From: Miniphocaeibacter sp012841535
Lineage (GTDB): Bacteria > Bacillota > Clostridia > Tissierellales > Peptoniphilaceae
DNA length: 35,889 nt
Assembly (NCBI RefSeq): GCF_049274025.1
Contig: NZ_JBASRV010000069.1
Direction: 5' to 3' (one strand)
The notes under the pieces were generated by a model that saw nothing but the letters and a program-made list of their open reading frames with translations, ran no database searches and was not told the origin of the DNA. Shown here one piece after another: positions 8,169-15,644 of the stretch. The translations under genes and the position numbers were made by a program. Positions within the stretch are counted from its first letter, which is position 1. Every line of letters starts with the position of its first letter.

Positions 8169-8516
8169 TTATGATAATTTATATTCTTTTACTGCCTCAG
8201 ATATCTTCTCTTTCCATTGTTGTTTTTGCTTCATAAAAACAACAAATTCATGGGATTTTCCATCTTTTGTTACAACCTTTATCATATGAGGAACAGGAAG
8301 GAAAATATTTAAGGTATTTCCGGAAAAGGCTATATCATCAAATAGTATTTCATCAAATTTAGAACCGAAATTTATGGAATGAGCTAGAAAAACTAAACGT
8401 CTATCCGTTAATATCAGATTTCCACCTTTATTCATTCCTAAAAATTGCTGTTTGTTTACACCACCTTTCATAATAACTTTTTCTCCAGGTTCTAAAAAAT
8501 CATAGTTAACCTTCAT
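8169..8516 (-). CDS. GRAM/PH-like domain protein
   Basis: This protein has 115 residues from the first ATG. Its pattern is that of bacterial GRAM/PH-like single-domain proteins (YokE-like): LEPGEKVIMKGGVNK, then NLILTDRRLVFLAHS, FDEILFDDIAFSG and IKVVTKDGKSHEFVVF, ending in a helix with W-K-E-K-I-S-E-A-V. LTDRRLVF is the family's most recognisable strand. Such domains are thought to bind lipid or partner proteins. The ATG at 8516 has no ribosome binding site. Thirteen codons upstream in frame (KFGLDKLTEKIG) an ATA at 8553-8555 sits seven bases after a perfect GGGAGG, so the true start may be a rare or mutated codon there. It lies between a WYL regulator and a four-helix membrane protein. Confidence 0.7.
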   Translation of the reverse strand: MKVNYDFLEPGEKVIMKGGVNKQQFLGMNKGGNLILTDRRLVFLAHSINFGSKFDEILFDDIAFSGNTLNIFLPVPHMIKVVTKDGKSHEFVVFMKQKQQWKEKISEAVKEYKLS

Positions 8517-8552
8517 TCCAATTTTTTCTGTAAGCTTATCTAAACCAAACTT

Positions 8553-8568
8553 TATTTATAAACCTCCC
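8553..8568 (-). promoter_or_regulatory. Ribosome binding site pointing to an ATA start
   Basis: GGGAGG (8568-8563, minus) is seven bases from an in-frame ATA codon at 8555-8553. That codon opens IKFGLDKLTEKIG, joined directly to the GRAM protein. No ATG, GTG or TTG lies at this spacing in that frame. Either ATA is used as a rare start, or a former ATG has mutated and translation now begins weakly at 8516. Confidence 0.5.
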
Positions 8569-8587
8569 AATTATTCATAGTTTATTT

Positions 8588-9316
8588 TTAATAACCCTTT
8601 TTTCTAAAATCGCTATTACTAAACCTTTTAGAATAGGGAATATAGAATTTTTTACCAGTTATTTTTATTGTATTTACATAATCTACTCTAAACATTTTTA
8701 AGTCCTCATTGTCATCTTTGTGTATATATGCAATTAAATAGAAATAGTAATTTTTAAATAATATTGAAACAGGTTTTACAATATTATCTATTTCGGTATC
8801 GTGAACTTTATATTTAAAGGATATAATATCTTTATTAGATATATATTCAGTTAGTTTCCATATGGATTTAAGCATATTCTTATTAGATACAAATGAGATG
8901 TACCTATCAAAATCATCACTAATTATTTCTTCAATGTGTCCCTTATCATGATTAGATACATATTTTTTCAATTTTTTAATCAACGGACGTATTTCAGCTT
9001 TTTCTAAGGAATGGCTTCCTAGTAGTATCATACAAATAATCAATACCTCCTCTTTAGTTAACCAATCGTTTTCTAATCTTTGTAGATAATAACCATTTAT
9101 TTTTTTATCATATTTAATAATTGTATCTATTTCAAAGGGATATATTTCCCTTAAATAAATCCTAAGTTCATTAAAATCTCTTTGAATAGTTTTTAAAGAA
9201 ACATTAAATTCTTTAGACAAAGAATCCTTATTTAAAACCTTGCCTTTATTCATTCTTTCGTATATAAGTAGTAATCTAAAACCTTTATTACCTTTTAAAT
9301 TTATAGATTTTCTCAA
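8588..9316 (-). CDS. WYL-domain transcriptional regulator, apparently C-terminally short
   Basis: This 242-residue regulator starts with TTG and has GGAGG nine bases upstream. Residues about 10-60 form a helix-turn-helix (DSLSKEFNVSLKTIQRDFNELR) typical of DeoR/YafY-type proteins. Residues about 140-225 form a WYL domain (ISFKYKVHDTEIDNIVKPVSILFKNYYFYLIAYIH, then FRVDYVNTIKITGKKF). Most WYL regulators exceed 300 residues and carry a C-terminal WCX domain. This one stops at DFRKKGY, just where that domain should begin, so it looks truncated, though it may still bind DNA. WYL regulators sense ligands such as nucleotides and frequently control defence loci. Here it precedes a GRAM protein and a membrane protein on the same strand and may repress or activate them. 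Confidence 0.8.
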   Translation of the reverse strand: MRKSINLKGNKGFRLLLIYERMNKGKVLNKDSLSKEFNVSLKTIQRDFNELRIYLREIYPFEIDTIIKYDKKINGYYLQRLENDWLTKEEVLIICMILLGSHSLEKAEIRPLIKKLKKYVSNHDKGHIEEIISDDFDRYISFVSNKNMLKSIWKLTEYISNKDIISFKYKVHDTEIDNIVKPVSILFKNYYFYLIAYIHKDDNEDLKMFRVDYVNTIKITGKKFYIPYSKRFSNSDFRKKGY

Positions 9317-9425
9317 TAATGCAAACCTCCAAGCTACATTAATATAATAATAACTTTTAACATGGACATATAATGGGGTTTAACCTTAATATTATTTTTT
9401 TATGCTAGATTATTTATAAATATAA

Positions 9426-9457
9426 AAAGAAATAGATATTTAACAACCTATTTCTTT
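9426..9457 (-). terminator. Terminator after the DUF1643 gene
   Basis: On the minus strand AAAGAAATAG (9457-9448) pairs perfectly with CTATTTCTTT (9435-9426), followed by TTATA, about 24 bases after the DUF1643 stop codon. Confidence 0.6.
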
Positions 9458-9481
9458 GAAAAAGTTAATTTATATTTAGCA

Positions 9482-9987
9482 CTATTTATTATATTTTTCC
9501 AAAATCCATTTATTTCTAATCTTAGGATTTAAAGGATGATACATTTTTTCTTTATTTTTATCTATCAAATAATACATGTTCAGTTTTATATTTTCAAATA
9601 ACTTAATAATCTCTAAAGTCCTGCCTTTTACTATTTTATTTGTATTTGGTAAAGTACCCCAAGCAAATATTACTTTCTTACATAGCTTGGCTTGTTCTAC
9701 CAAGATATTATCATTTTCATTAAAAGCTCTTTTACTTATATTTTTTATATTATTACCAGGAAATAGATTTACAAATATAATACAGCCGATATCGTACTTG
9801 GAAAGTTCATTGAATATAATTCTGGTGGTCATATCTTCATTTAGTAAAGAGCTACTACCTGGATATAAGGTAACGATCATGTATTTGTCATTATTATTAT
9901 CCCAAGTTTTACTAAGTGAATACCTGTATTTATTATTTTTATATTAAATATTTCTGTTATAATATTAATATTTTCTTTAACAATCAT
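9482..9987 (-). pseudogene. DUF1643 protein with a frameshift near its N-terminus
   Basis: The intact 132-codon part (from 9880) has the DUF1643 pattern: IVTLYPGSSS (an N/YPSSA-like motif), TTRIIFNELSKY, IIFVNLFPGN, VIFAWGTLP and a C-terminal HPLNPKIR. The family begins further upstream, and indeed NKYRYSLSKTWDNNNDKY reads straight into it in the same frame. The real start is probably the ATG at 9987, which has AAGGAG at good spacing and opens MIVKENINIITEIFNIK. The two pieces are joined by a one-base shift at the five-T run 9936-9940. Function is unknown, but DUF1643 genes sit next to ccr recombinase genes in staphylococcal SCC elements, which matters for the identity of this island. The frameshift could be genuine decay or a homopolymer sequencing error. 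Confidence 0.75.
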
Positions 9988-10061
9988 TTTTTATTCTCCT
10001 TAATTAATATATTAAGAATAGCAGTAACACATTTTATTAGAGTTTTTACATTACTATTCAT
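9984..10061 (-). CDS. Possible 25-residue coupled small ORF
   Basis: A short frame reads MNSNVKTLIKCVTAILNILIKENKK if split at its hydrophobic centre. Its start overlaps the end of the preceding frameshifted gene, and its TGA overlaps the ATG of the DUF1643 gene (ATGA). Its last codons contain the ribosome binding site of DUF1643. This suits a translation-coupling leader or a tiny membrane peptide, but may be chance. Confidence 0.3.
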   Translation of the reverse strand: MNSNVKTLIKCVTAILNILIKENKK

Positions 10062-10346
10062 TATAACAATCTCCGAATTTGTAATATACTAAATCCCAGT
10101 CTTTTAATAGCCCCATTATTATTACTTTATCTGTTTTAATGGTATTAATATAATAAAGATAGTAATCCCTATATAAATAAGTATGAGTCATAACATAAGT
10201 TGGTAACACTATATTTTTGGGAAATAGTTCATCGTCTAATTCACTAGACTTAAACTTATCGATTCATAGGCAATATATTCAATATCTATATTTGTTTTTA
10301 GGTATTTCTCCATAAATTCATGTGCTGATCTTAAATCGTATTTCAT
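10054..10346 (-). pseudogene. Frameshifted small gene of about 97 codons
   Basis: From the ATG at 10346 (AAGAGG upstream) the frame gives MKYDLRSAHEFMEKYLK, then TNIDIEYIAYES. A one-base shift at about 10258-10264 joins it to DKFKSSELDDELFPKNIV, then LPTYVMTHTYLYRDYYLYYI, then KVIIMGLLKDWDLVYYKFGD to the stop at 10054. The joined product is a compact alpha/beta-looking protein of about 97 residues. I do not recognise the family with confidence. Its place between the recombinase and DUF1643 is where SCC elements carry their small DUF950 (uracil-DNA-glycosylase inhibitor) and DUF960 genes, but similarity by eye is too weak to claim either. Confidence 0.55.
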
Positions 10347-10375
10347 AATTTGACCTCTTAACATAATTGTTAAAC

Positions 10376-11287
10376 TTATATACAAAAACTAAATTTATAA
10401 CTTGTATTGTCCTTATATTTATGCATTAAAAAAGATGCATCCATTTCGGATGCACCTTTTTCACAGTTTAAGTAATCTAATATTTCATCATTAATTACTA
10501 TTTTTATAGAGTTTATTTCTCTTTTTTTATTAATGGTAAATTCTGGAATTAAGAGTTGAATTAGTTTCTTTTGTTGATTTATGTTATTGCTTTTTAATAG
10601 TAATTCACCGAATTTTTCAACTATATTTTGAATATACTCATATGAGATTTTTTCAACATTTTTATTTGATAATTTTTTTAATAGTTTCATTTTTTCTTTT
10701 TCTAGTTCTAGTTTTTCAGGTGAATATTTTTATTTTCTAAGTTTAAACTCTTCATTAGTGATAATACCTTCCTCCAGTGCATTAAATAATTTATCTATTT
10801 TATCATTTAGTTTTTTTATTTCTAAATCTATATTATTTAATCTTTTCTTTAAAGGTTCTAAATCTAATTCTTCTTTATTATTAATATTTTCTACAATATC
10901 TTTTATTATTCTAGGATTATTTAAAAGGGATTCTATTTTTTTAAAAACATATTTATTAGCAATATCCACTCTTGTTCCATTGGAATTACAAACAGCTGTT
11001 CCTTTATTCTTCCAGTTTCCGCAAACGTAATAGTCGATTTTTTTCTTAGTACCATCTTTTAATTTGTTAACAGTTCGGGACATCACCATTCCAGCACCAC
11101 AAACAGGACATTTTAATACTCCCGTAAGAGCAAATTTCCCATCATATATTCTAGCAGGTTTTTCTCTTCTGTTTCTATTTATAGTTTGGACTCTATTCCA
11201 AACTTCCATATCAATAATTGGTTCATATTTACCGTCAACTAAAATAGGATTTGAATTTACGTTTTTTCTTCTCTTTTCAGACCATTT
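10376..11287 (-). pseudogene. C-terminal remnant of a large serine (Ccr-like) recombinase
   Basis: The minus-strand frame begins KWSEKRRKNVNSNPILVDGK and continues with YEPIIDMEVWNRVQTINRNR, the end of the Recombinase domain. Next come GKFALTGVLKCPVCGAGMVM and YYVCGNWKNKGTAVC, a recombinase zinc beta-ribbon with four cysteines. A coiled coil follows (LKKRLNNIDLEIKKLNDKID) and a terminal domain (KFGELLLKSNN, LIQLLIPEFTINKK). An in-frame TAA at 10730-10732 splits it; the same frame continues immediately as KYSPEKLELEKEKMKLLKKL. The N-terminal resolvase domain with the catalytic serine is absent, and the frame is closed just upstream by a stop or frameshift in an A-run near 11285-11290. It was probably the island's own integrase and is now inactive. 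Confidence 0.85.
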
Positions 11288-11299
11288 TTAGATTAACAT

Positions 11300-11428
11300 T
11301 TACAGCATTGTGCAATGAGAAGGTTTTTTTAGTATACCCTCAAAAAATTTATTATCTTCCCAAATATCTATATCTGAATCTAACAAGTTTAATATAATTT
11401 GATCTATAGATTTATCTTTATTTAACAT
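11300..11428 (-). CDS. Short ORF fused against the recombinase remnant
   Basis: This 42-codon frame has an ATG at 11428 with AAAGG upstream, reading MLNKDKSIDQIILNLL, then DSDIDIWEDNKFFEGILKKP, then SHCTML. It is composed like a real protein N-terminus and ends abruptly where the recombinase remnant begins. It is therefore probably the surviving start of another gene, joined by the deletion that removed the recombinase catalytic domain. Family not recognised. Confidence 0.35.
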   Translation of the reverse strand: MLNKDKSIDQIILNLLDSDIDIWEDNKFFEGILKKPSHCTML

Positions 11429-11546
11429 TTTATTACAAACCTTTCATAATTTTTAAATTATTATATTACTATTATATATAGCATATAATATAATAAAAAG
11501 AAAAATATCGTCTAGAATACATTAGGACTATTAGGAAGGAGTAATT

Positions 11547-13064
11547 ATGAGTAAAAAAAATGAAAATCCATTAGATGATAGGATTATTAAATTACAAAAA
11601 GATTTTGATAATGCTTTTGACAACAAAGATGAAAAGAAGATAGAAAAATTAATAAATAAGGCTATAAATTCATTTAATAATAAAGATTTAAATGTAATAT
11701 CAATAGCATCACTTTACTACTCAATTGCTAATGGTTATAGTGACTTGATTACATTATCAAATAGTGGAAGTAATGAAAAAATTATAGAAAAAATCATATA
11801 CTTTTATAGAAAGAGTATTAATATTATAAAAGAATATGATTATACATATGAGGAAAAGCAATATTTTTTAGGATTAATGCTAAGTTTATACACTAACTAT
11901 GCAAATATATTAAGTACAATAGGTAGAACTATAGAAGCGATAAAATACTTTAAAATAGTACTTACGTTAGATGATTCTTTTGCTATGGCTATGGGGAATT
12001 TAGGAATATCATATATGACTTATTCCAATATTATATATGATAAAGGACATAAAAATATTCTTAATTATTTTTCATACCATTACCTTAAAAATTCAATTGA
12101 GAATATAAATGAGAAAATAGACAAAGGTGCAAAGGAGATGTTCATGTATTATTTAGACTTATATGATACTGAATATATTGAAAAGTTTTTAAGTCAAAAA
12201 CTAGATATACCAAGACATTCATTAGGAATGTCTAATGCAGAAAAAAATTATCGAAACTGGTGTTTAGAAAATAACTTATTTTTAAATCCTATGAATGACT
12301 TACCAATAAAAGAAAATTTTATTGCTAGTGACATAGTACATTTACCAGATATTACTATGTCAGTAAAGAAAAATATCAATTATAAGTTTCATATAATGTA
12401 TAATAATTTAAAGGAAGAATTTATTAGCTCAAGATTTTTATATTATGAATCTTTGGAGCCTAATTATAAAACTCATTATTCAGATAGGGATGTTTATCTA
12501 ACCAACAATTTGGATAATGCTATGCATTCAGTGCGGATAGAAAAATTAAAAAGCTCATTTAAGTTATTATATTCTATTCTTGATAAATCGTCATTTTTTT
12601 TAAATGAATATTATAATCTTAATATTAATGAAAATGAAATTACATTTAGAAATTTATGGGAGAGCAGTAAAGAATGTAATCTAAATATATTGCCATACGT
12701 AAACAATTATGGATTAAATGCTATTAGATGGCTATACAAAGATATTTTTGTTAATTTACATAAATCCCCTAACCCACATTCTAAAATATTACATACATTA
12801 AGAAATGCTTTAGAACATAGATTTTTAGTCGTTACAAATAGTTTAACATTAAATGAAGATTTAGAGGAAAAAGGAAATATATGGTATATATCTGAAAAAA
12901 ATTTTCAAAACTACACATTAGAATTATTACATATGGTTAGAGAGCTACTTATTTATTTAGTAATTAGTGTAAATATTAGCGAAAATGAAAAGAAAAAATC
13001 TTATAAGAGAGGATTTATTCCATCAATTAATGCCGATAATTATGAGGATGAATGGAAAATATAA
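11547..13064 (+). CDS. TPR plus HEPN-domain protein (LA2681-like), putative defence RNase
   Basis: This 505-residue protein has GGAAGGAG well placed before the ATG. Residues about 30-200 are helical repeats of TPR type; the clearest is YANILSTIGRTIEAIKYFKI followed by AMAMGNLGISYMTYS. The C-terminal region (about 385-480) carries the HEPN signature LHTLRNALEHRF, with R419 and H424 spaced Rx4H, followed by LLHMVRELLIYLVISVNI. This TPR-then-HEPN order is that of the LA2681-like HEPN family. HEPN proteins with this motif are usually metal-independent RNases in abortive infection or toxin systems. I see no adjacent nucleotidyltransferase or antitoxin gene. It stands alone in the island, divergent from the recombinase remnant. 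Confidence 0.72.
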   Translation: MSKKNENPLDDRIIKLQKDFDNAFDNKDEKKIEKLINKAINSFNNKDLNVISIASLYYSIANGYSDLITLSNSGSNEKIIEKIIYFYRKSINIIKEYDYTYEEKQYFLGLMLSLYTNYANILSTIGRTIEAIKYFKIVLTLDDSFAMAMGNLGISYMTYSNIIYDKGHKNILNYFSYHYLKNSIENINEKIDKGAKEMFMYYLDLYDTEYIEKFLSQKLDIPRHSLGMSNAEKNYRNWCLENNLFLNPMNDLPIKENFIASDIVHLPDITMSVKKNINYKFHIMYNNLKEEFISSRFLYYESLEPNYKTHYSDRDVYLTNNLDNAMHSVRIEKLKSSFKLLYSILDKSSFFLNEYYNLNINENEITFRNLWESSKECNLNILPYVNNYGLNAIRWLYKDIFVNLHKSPNPHSKILHTLRNALEHRFLVVTNSLTLNEDLEEKGNIWYISEKNFQNYTLELLHMVRELLIYLVISVNISENEKKKSYKRGFIPSINADNYEDEWKI

Positions 13065-13390
13065 AGAATTCGTATGGAGTTTATTTAAAATATAGGTATA
13101 GATGGAGAGATTGTTCATATATCTGGATATAGTTATAACATATTTATTTATATTAGATAATATGATATAGCAATTGCTAGGATTCTGTATCCTGTATACA
13201 TGGCTCAGCCTTTGAAGATGAACTTTTAAATGAAAGTTGGAATAAAATTTTAAGTTATGATCTTGAGGTGGTATATTATGACATGTAAAAGAGGATGATG
13301 TTAAAACATTAACTCTTTTAGTGATACTGAGTATTGAATAGTGGAAAGAAACTAAAAAGGAAAAAAATATGGACTGGAAGGAAATAGGAA
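13065..13390 (+). other. Non-coding stretch with a decayed gene fragment
   Basis: At 13181-13288 an open frame without a start reads DSVSCIHGSAFEDELLNESW, then NKILSYDLEVVYYDM, then stop. Its composition is protein-like, so it is probably the tail of a lost gene. The rest is AT-rich with many stops. Near 13290-13330 DDVKTLTLLVILS-like codons suggest another remnant. GGAAATAGGAAATGG at the end supplies the weak ribosome binding site of the next gene. Confidence 0.4.
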
Positions 13391-14097
13391 ATGGAAGTAA
13401 GTAAATTTATGATTAAAAATATACCTGTAAATCTTTGGGGAGAATCTAAGGACAAAGTATTTCTTTATATACATGGAAAACAGGGTTATAAAGAGGAAAC
13501 CGAAAAATTTGCTGAAATTGTATGTAAAAGATGTTGGCAAGTTTTAAGTATTGATTTGCCAGAACATGGAGATAGAAAAAAAGAAATAGACAAATTTAAT
13601 CCATGGACAATTGTTCCAGAATTAAAAATTGTTATGAAATATTTAAAGGAAAGCTGGGATACCATAGGACTTAGGGCTACTAGCATTGGAGCTTGGTTTA
13701 GTATGATTGCTTTTCAAGATTATATTTTTGAAAGATGTTTGTTAGTATCACCTGTTATAGATATGAGAGAATTAATTTTTAAAATGATGAGTTGGAATCT
13801 GTGACATTAGAAAAATTGAAAGTAGAAGGAGAAATACCAACCAGTTTTGGAGAAACTCTTTCATGGAAATATTTAAGATATGCTACAGATAACCCAATTG
13901 AAAAATGGGAATCTCCAACATCTATTTTATATCCTGAATTTGACAATATGACAAGTTTAGAAACAGTAGTAAATTTCTCTAAGAATTTTAAAGTAGATCT
14001 AAGTATTTTAGAGAAATCAGAACATTATATCCATAGGCCGAAAGAACTAGAATATTTAAAGGAATGGACAATAAATGCATTATTTAAGACAGTATAA
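13391..14097 (+). pseudogene. Alpha/beta hydrolase split by a frameshift
   Basis: Two frames together make one alpha/beta-hydrolase of about 234 residues. The first (13391-13804) has the oxyanion strand VFLYIHGKQGYKEE, SIDLPEHGDR and the nucleophile elbow ATSIGAWFSM with the catalytic serine. After MMSW the frame is lost, and the second (to 14097) continues ESVTLEKLKVEGEIPTSFGE, then TLSWKYLRYATDNPIEKW, the acid-bearing strand ILYPEFDNMTS, and SEHYIHRPKEL with the catalytic histidine. The shift lies at about 13792-13800, probably one lost base. All triad regions survive, so the inactivation is recent or an assembly error. It resembles small cytoplasmic esterases of Firmicutes; substrate unknown. 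Confidence 0.8.
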
Positions 14098-14316
14098 ATC
14101 TATTATCTTTTTTTATATTTTAAGCATTGGGTAGAAGTATGGGAAATTTTACAGGTATGGTTTGTAGAAGCTTAAAATAAAGTTTATCATATTTTTTTAG
14201 GATTACATTTTTTAAGATTATTAATCTGATATAACATATACAGCAACTAGTTACTTAATTAACAGAATAGTAACTAGTTGCTATTATATTGGTGTATTAC
14301 ATGGGAGGTGTTTTTC
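14098..14316. other. Regulatory gap before the marR-like gene
   Basis: No gene is seen. The gap contains the paired palindromes listed separately and GGGAGG at 14303-14308 eight bases before a TTG start. Confidence 0.4.
14242..14282. promoter_or_regulatory. Paired palindromic operator upstream of MarR gene
   Basis: AGCAACTAGTTAC (14242-14254) and GTAACTAGTTGCT (14270-14282) form a perfect 13-bp inverted repeat. Each arm also contains the self-complementary AACTAGTT. Their centres are 28 bases apart, about 2.7 helical turns, which fits two dimers binding similar faces. It lies 35 bases before the TTG start of a MarR-family gene, where such regulators bind their own promoters. It could also form a hairpin in RNA. 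Confidence 0.65.
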
Positions 14317-14793
14317 TTGGATATTAAAAAAGCTTTTATAAATCGAGATAAGAACAGAGAAGAAAGGATGTATGGAATTTTTGCAAGTCTTTTTATTTTT
14401 CAGAATAGGTTACAAACTTTATTTGATAATTTTGATTCAAGCATTACTTTAAAACAATTTATGCTTCTTATTTTGATAAAGATGTCTAAGCCTAATGAAA
14501 CTTTTACTAATTATGGGAAAATGTTAGGATGTTCAAGACAGAATATTAAGAAGTTAGTGAACCTATTAGAAAAAAATTATTATATAGAACTTAGAATTGA
14601 TGACTTGGATAAAAGGAAGAGTTCGATTAAAATTACTAAAAAGACAGAGGATTTTTTCATTAATAATTCTGATCTACACTTAGAAAAGTTAGATTTGTTA
14701 TTTAAAGATTACACGGATGAAGAAATTAAACAATTTTATGCAATGATGGGAAAGTTATATGATGGAATAGAGAGACTGGAAAAAATTAAATGA
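14317..14793 (+). CDS. MarR-family transcriptional regulator
   Basis: This 158-residue winged-helix regulator uses the TTG at 14317, eight bases after GGGAGG; a more upstream ATG in frame has no site and would read through the operator region. The sequence has a helical dimerisation start (FASLFIFQNRLQTLFDNFD), ITLKQFMLLILIKM, the recognition segment YGKMLGCSRQNIKKLVNLLE and the wing motif LDKRKSSIKITKK (D-x-R in its classical position). A paired palindrome immediately upstream suggests autoregulation. It overlaps the next gene by four bases (ATGA), so both are co-expressed. The effector is unknown. Confidence 0.87.
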   Translation: MDIKKAFINRDKNREERMYGIFASLFIFQNRLQTLFDNFDSSITLKQFMLLILIKMSKPNETFTNYGKMLGCSRQNIKKLVNLLEKNYYIELRIDDLDKRKSSIKITKKTEDFFINNSDLHLEKLDLLFKDYTDEEIKQFYAMMGKLYDGIERLEKIK

Positions 14794-15644
14794 GAAGGAA
14801 GTTGGTGGATACTGTGGGAATAATAATCGGGTGTATATTAATAATTCTGGCTAGTGTTATAGTTTATTTTTATATTCCATATTCTCCTCTTAATTCTGAA
14901 TATAAGAATATTTGTCATAAAATTGAAGAAGAAAGACTAAATAGTGAAGTATTATTGAAAGATGAAATTGAATCACTACCAAGTATGATTCAAAAATATA
15001 TTGTTACAAATGGATATATTGGAAGCCCAATAGTTAATTCAATGCAAATCAAATTTTTAGATGCTGATTTTATACTAAATAAAGGAGACTCTCCAATTAA
15101 GATTAATTACTATCAAATTAATGAAGCTTCTGAGCCAAACAGGATTGCATTAATAGATACTTCCATGTATGGAATTCCATTTCAAGGGTTGGATAAATAC
15201 ATGTATGGAAATGGAACAATGAGGGGAGTTTTAGCAAAAAGCATAACATTGTTTAACCAGAAAGGAAAAGAAATTAATACCTCCAGTATGTTAACTTATT
15301 TGTCTGAATCTATATTAATGCCATCAATATTAACAAATGAAAGTTTTCAGTGGGAAGATATAGATGAATATAATGTAAAAGTTTCATTAAAATATTATGG
15401 TGAAGAAGTATCTGGGATTTTTACATTTGATGATTCTTGGAAGGTGATTTCCTTTAAGACAAATCAAAGGATCTTAGTATCTACTGATGGAAATACCAAT
15501 CAAATTCCATGGGAAGTTAAATATCTGCATTATGAGAAATATGATGAATTTATTAGACCAAATCAAATACAAGCAATATGGCATTATGAAGATGAGAGTT
15601 CAATATATTTTAATGGAATTATTAATGAGATTATTTATAATTAA
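14790..15644 (+). CDS. Membrane-anchored DUF6544/DUF6920-like protein
   Basis: This 284-residue protein has one N-terminal membrane helix (about 8-28, VGIIIGCILIILASVIVYFY) and a large domain. The domain shows LPSMIQKYIVTNGYIGSPIV, FNQKGKEINTSSMLTYLSES, LMPSILTNESFQWEDID and a late PWEV, a pattern I associate with the DUF6544/DUF6920 group, whose biochemical function is unknown. Translation is coupled to the preceding marR-like gene, a frequent pairing of a repressor with the membrane protein it controls. It most likely lies on the outer face of the membrane. Family assignment is by pattern only. Confidence 0.65.
   Translation: MRRKLVDTVGIIIGCILIILASVIVYFYIPYSPLNSEYKNICHKIEEERLNSEVLLKDEIESLPSMIQKYIVTNGYIGSPIVNSMQIKFLDADFILNKGDSPIKINYYQINEASEPNRIALIDTSMYGIPFQGLDKYMYGNGTMRGVLAKSITLFNQKGKEINTSSMLTYLSESILMPSILTNESFQWEDIDEYNVKVSLKYYGEEVSGIFTFDDSWKVISFKTNQRILVSTDGNTNQIPWEVKYLHYEKYDEFIRPNQIQAIWHYEDESSIYFNGIINEIIYN

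Noticed and set aside
9576..9947. 123-codon plus-strand frame opposite the DUF1643 gene
   Set aside because: DUF1643 motifs on the minus strand are clear; the opposite frame is a hydrophobic shadow without a ribosome binding site.
10758..11291. Two plus-strand frames opposite the recombinase remnant
   Set aside because: They mirror the zinc-ribbon and coiled-coil coding sequence; no initiation signals and no recognisable domains.
14117..14178. ATTTTAAGC and GCTTAAAAT as an inverted repeat, possibly ends of a small element or a terminator
   Set aside because: The loop is about 44 bases and the stem is A/T-rich; no target duplication or T-run supports either reading.
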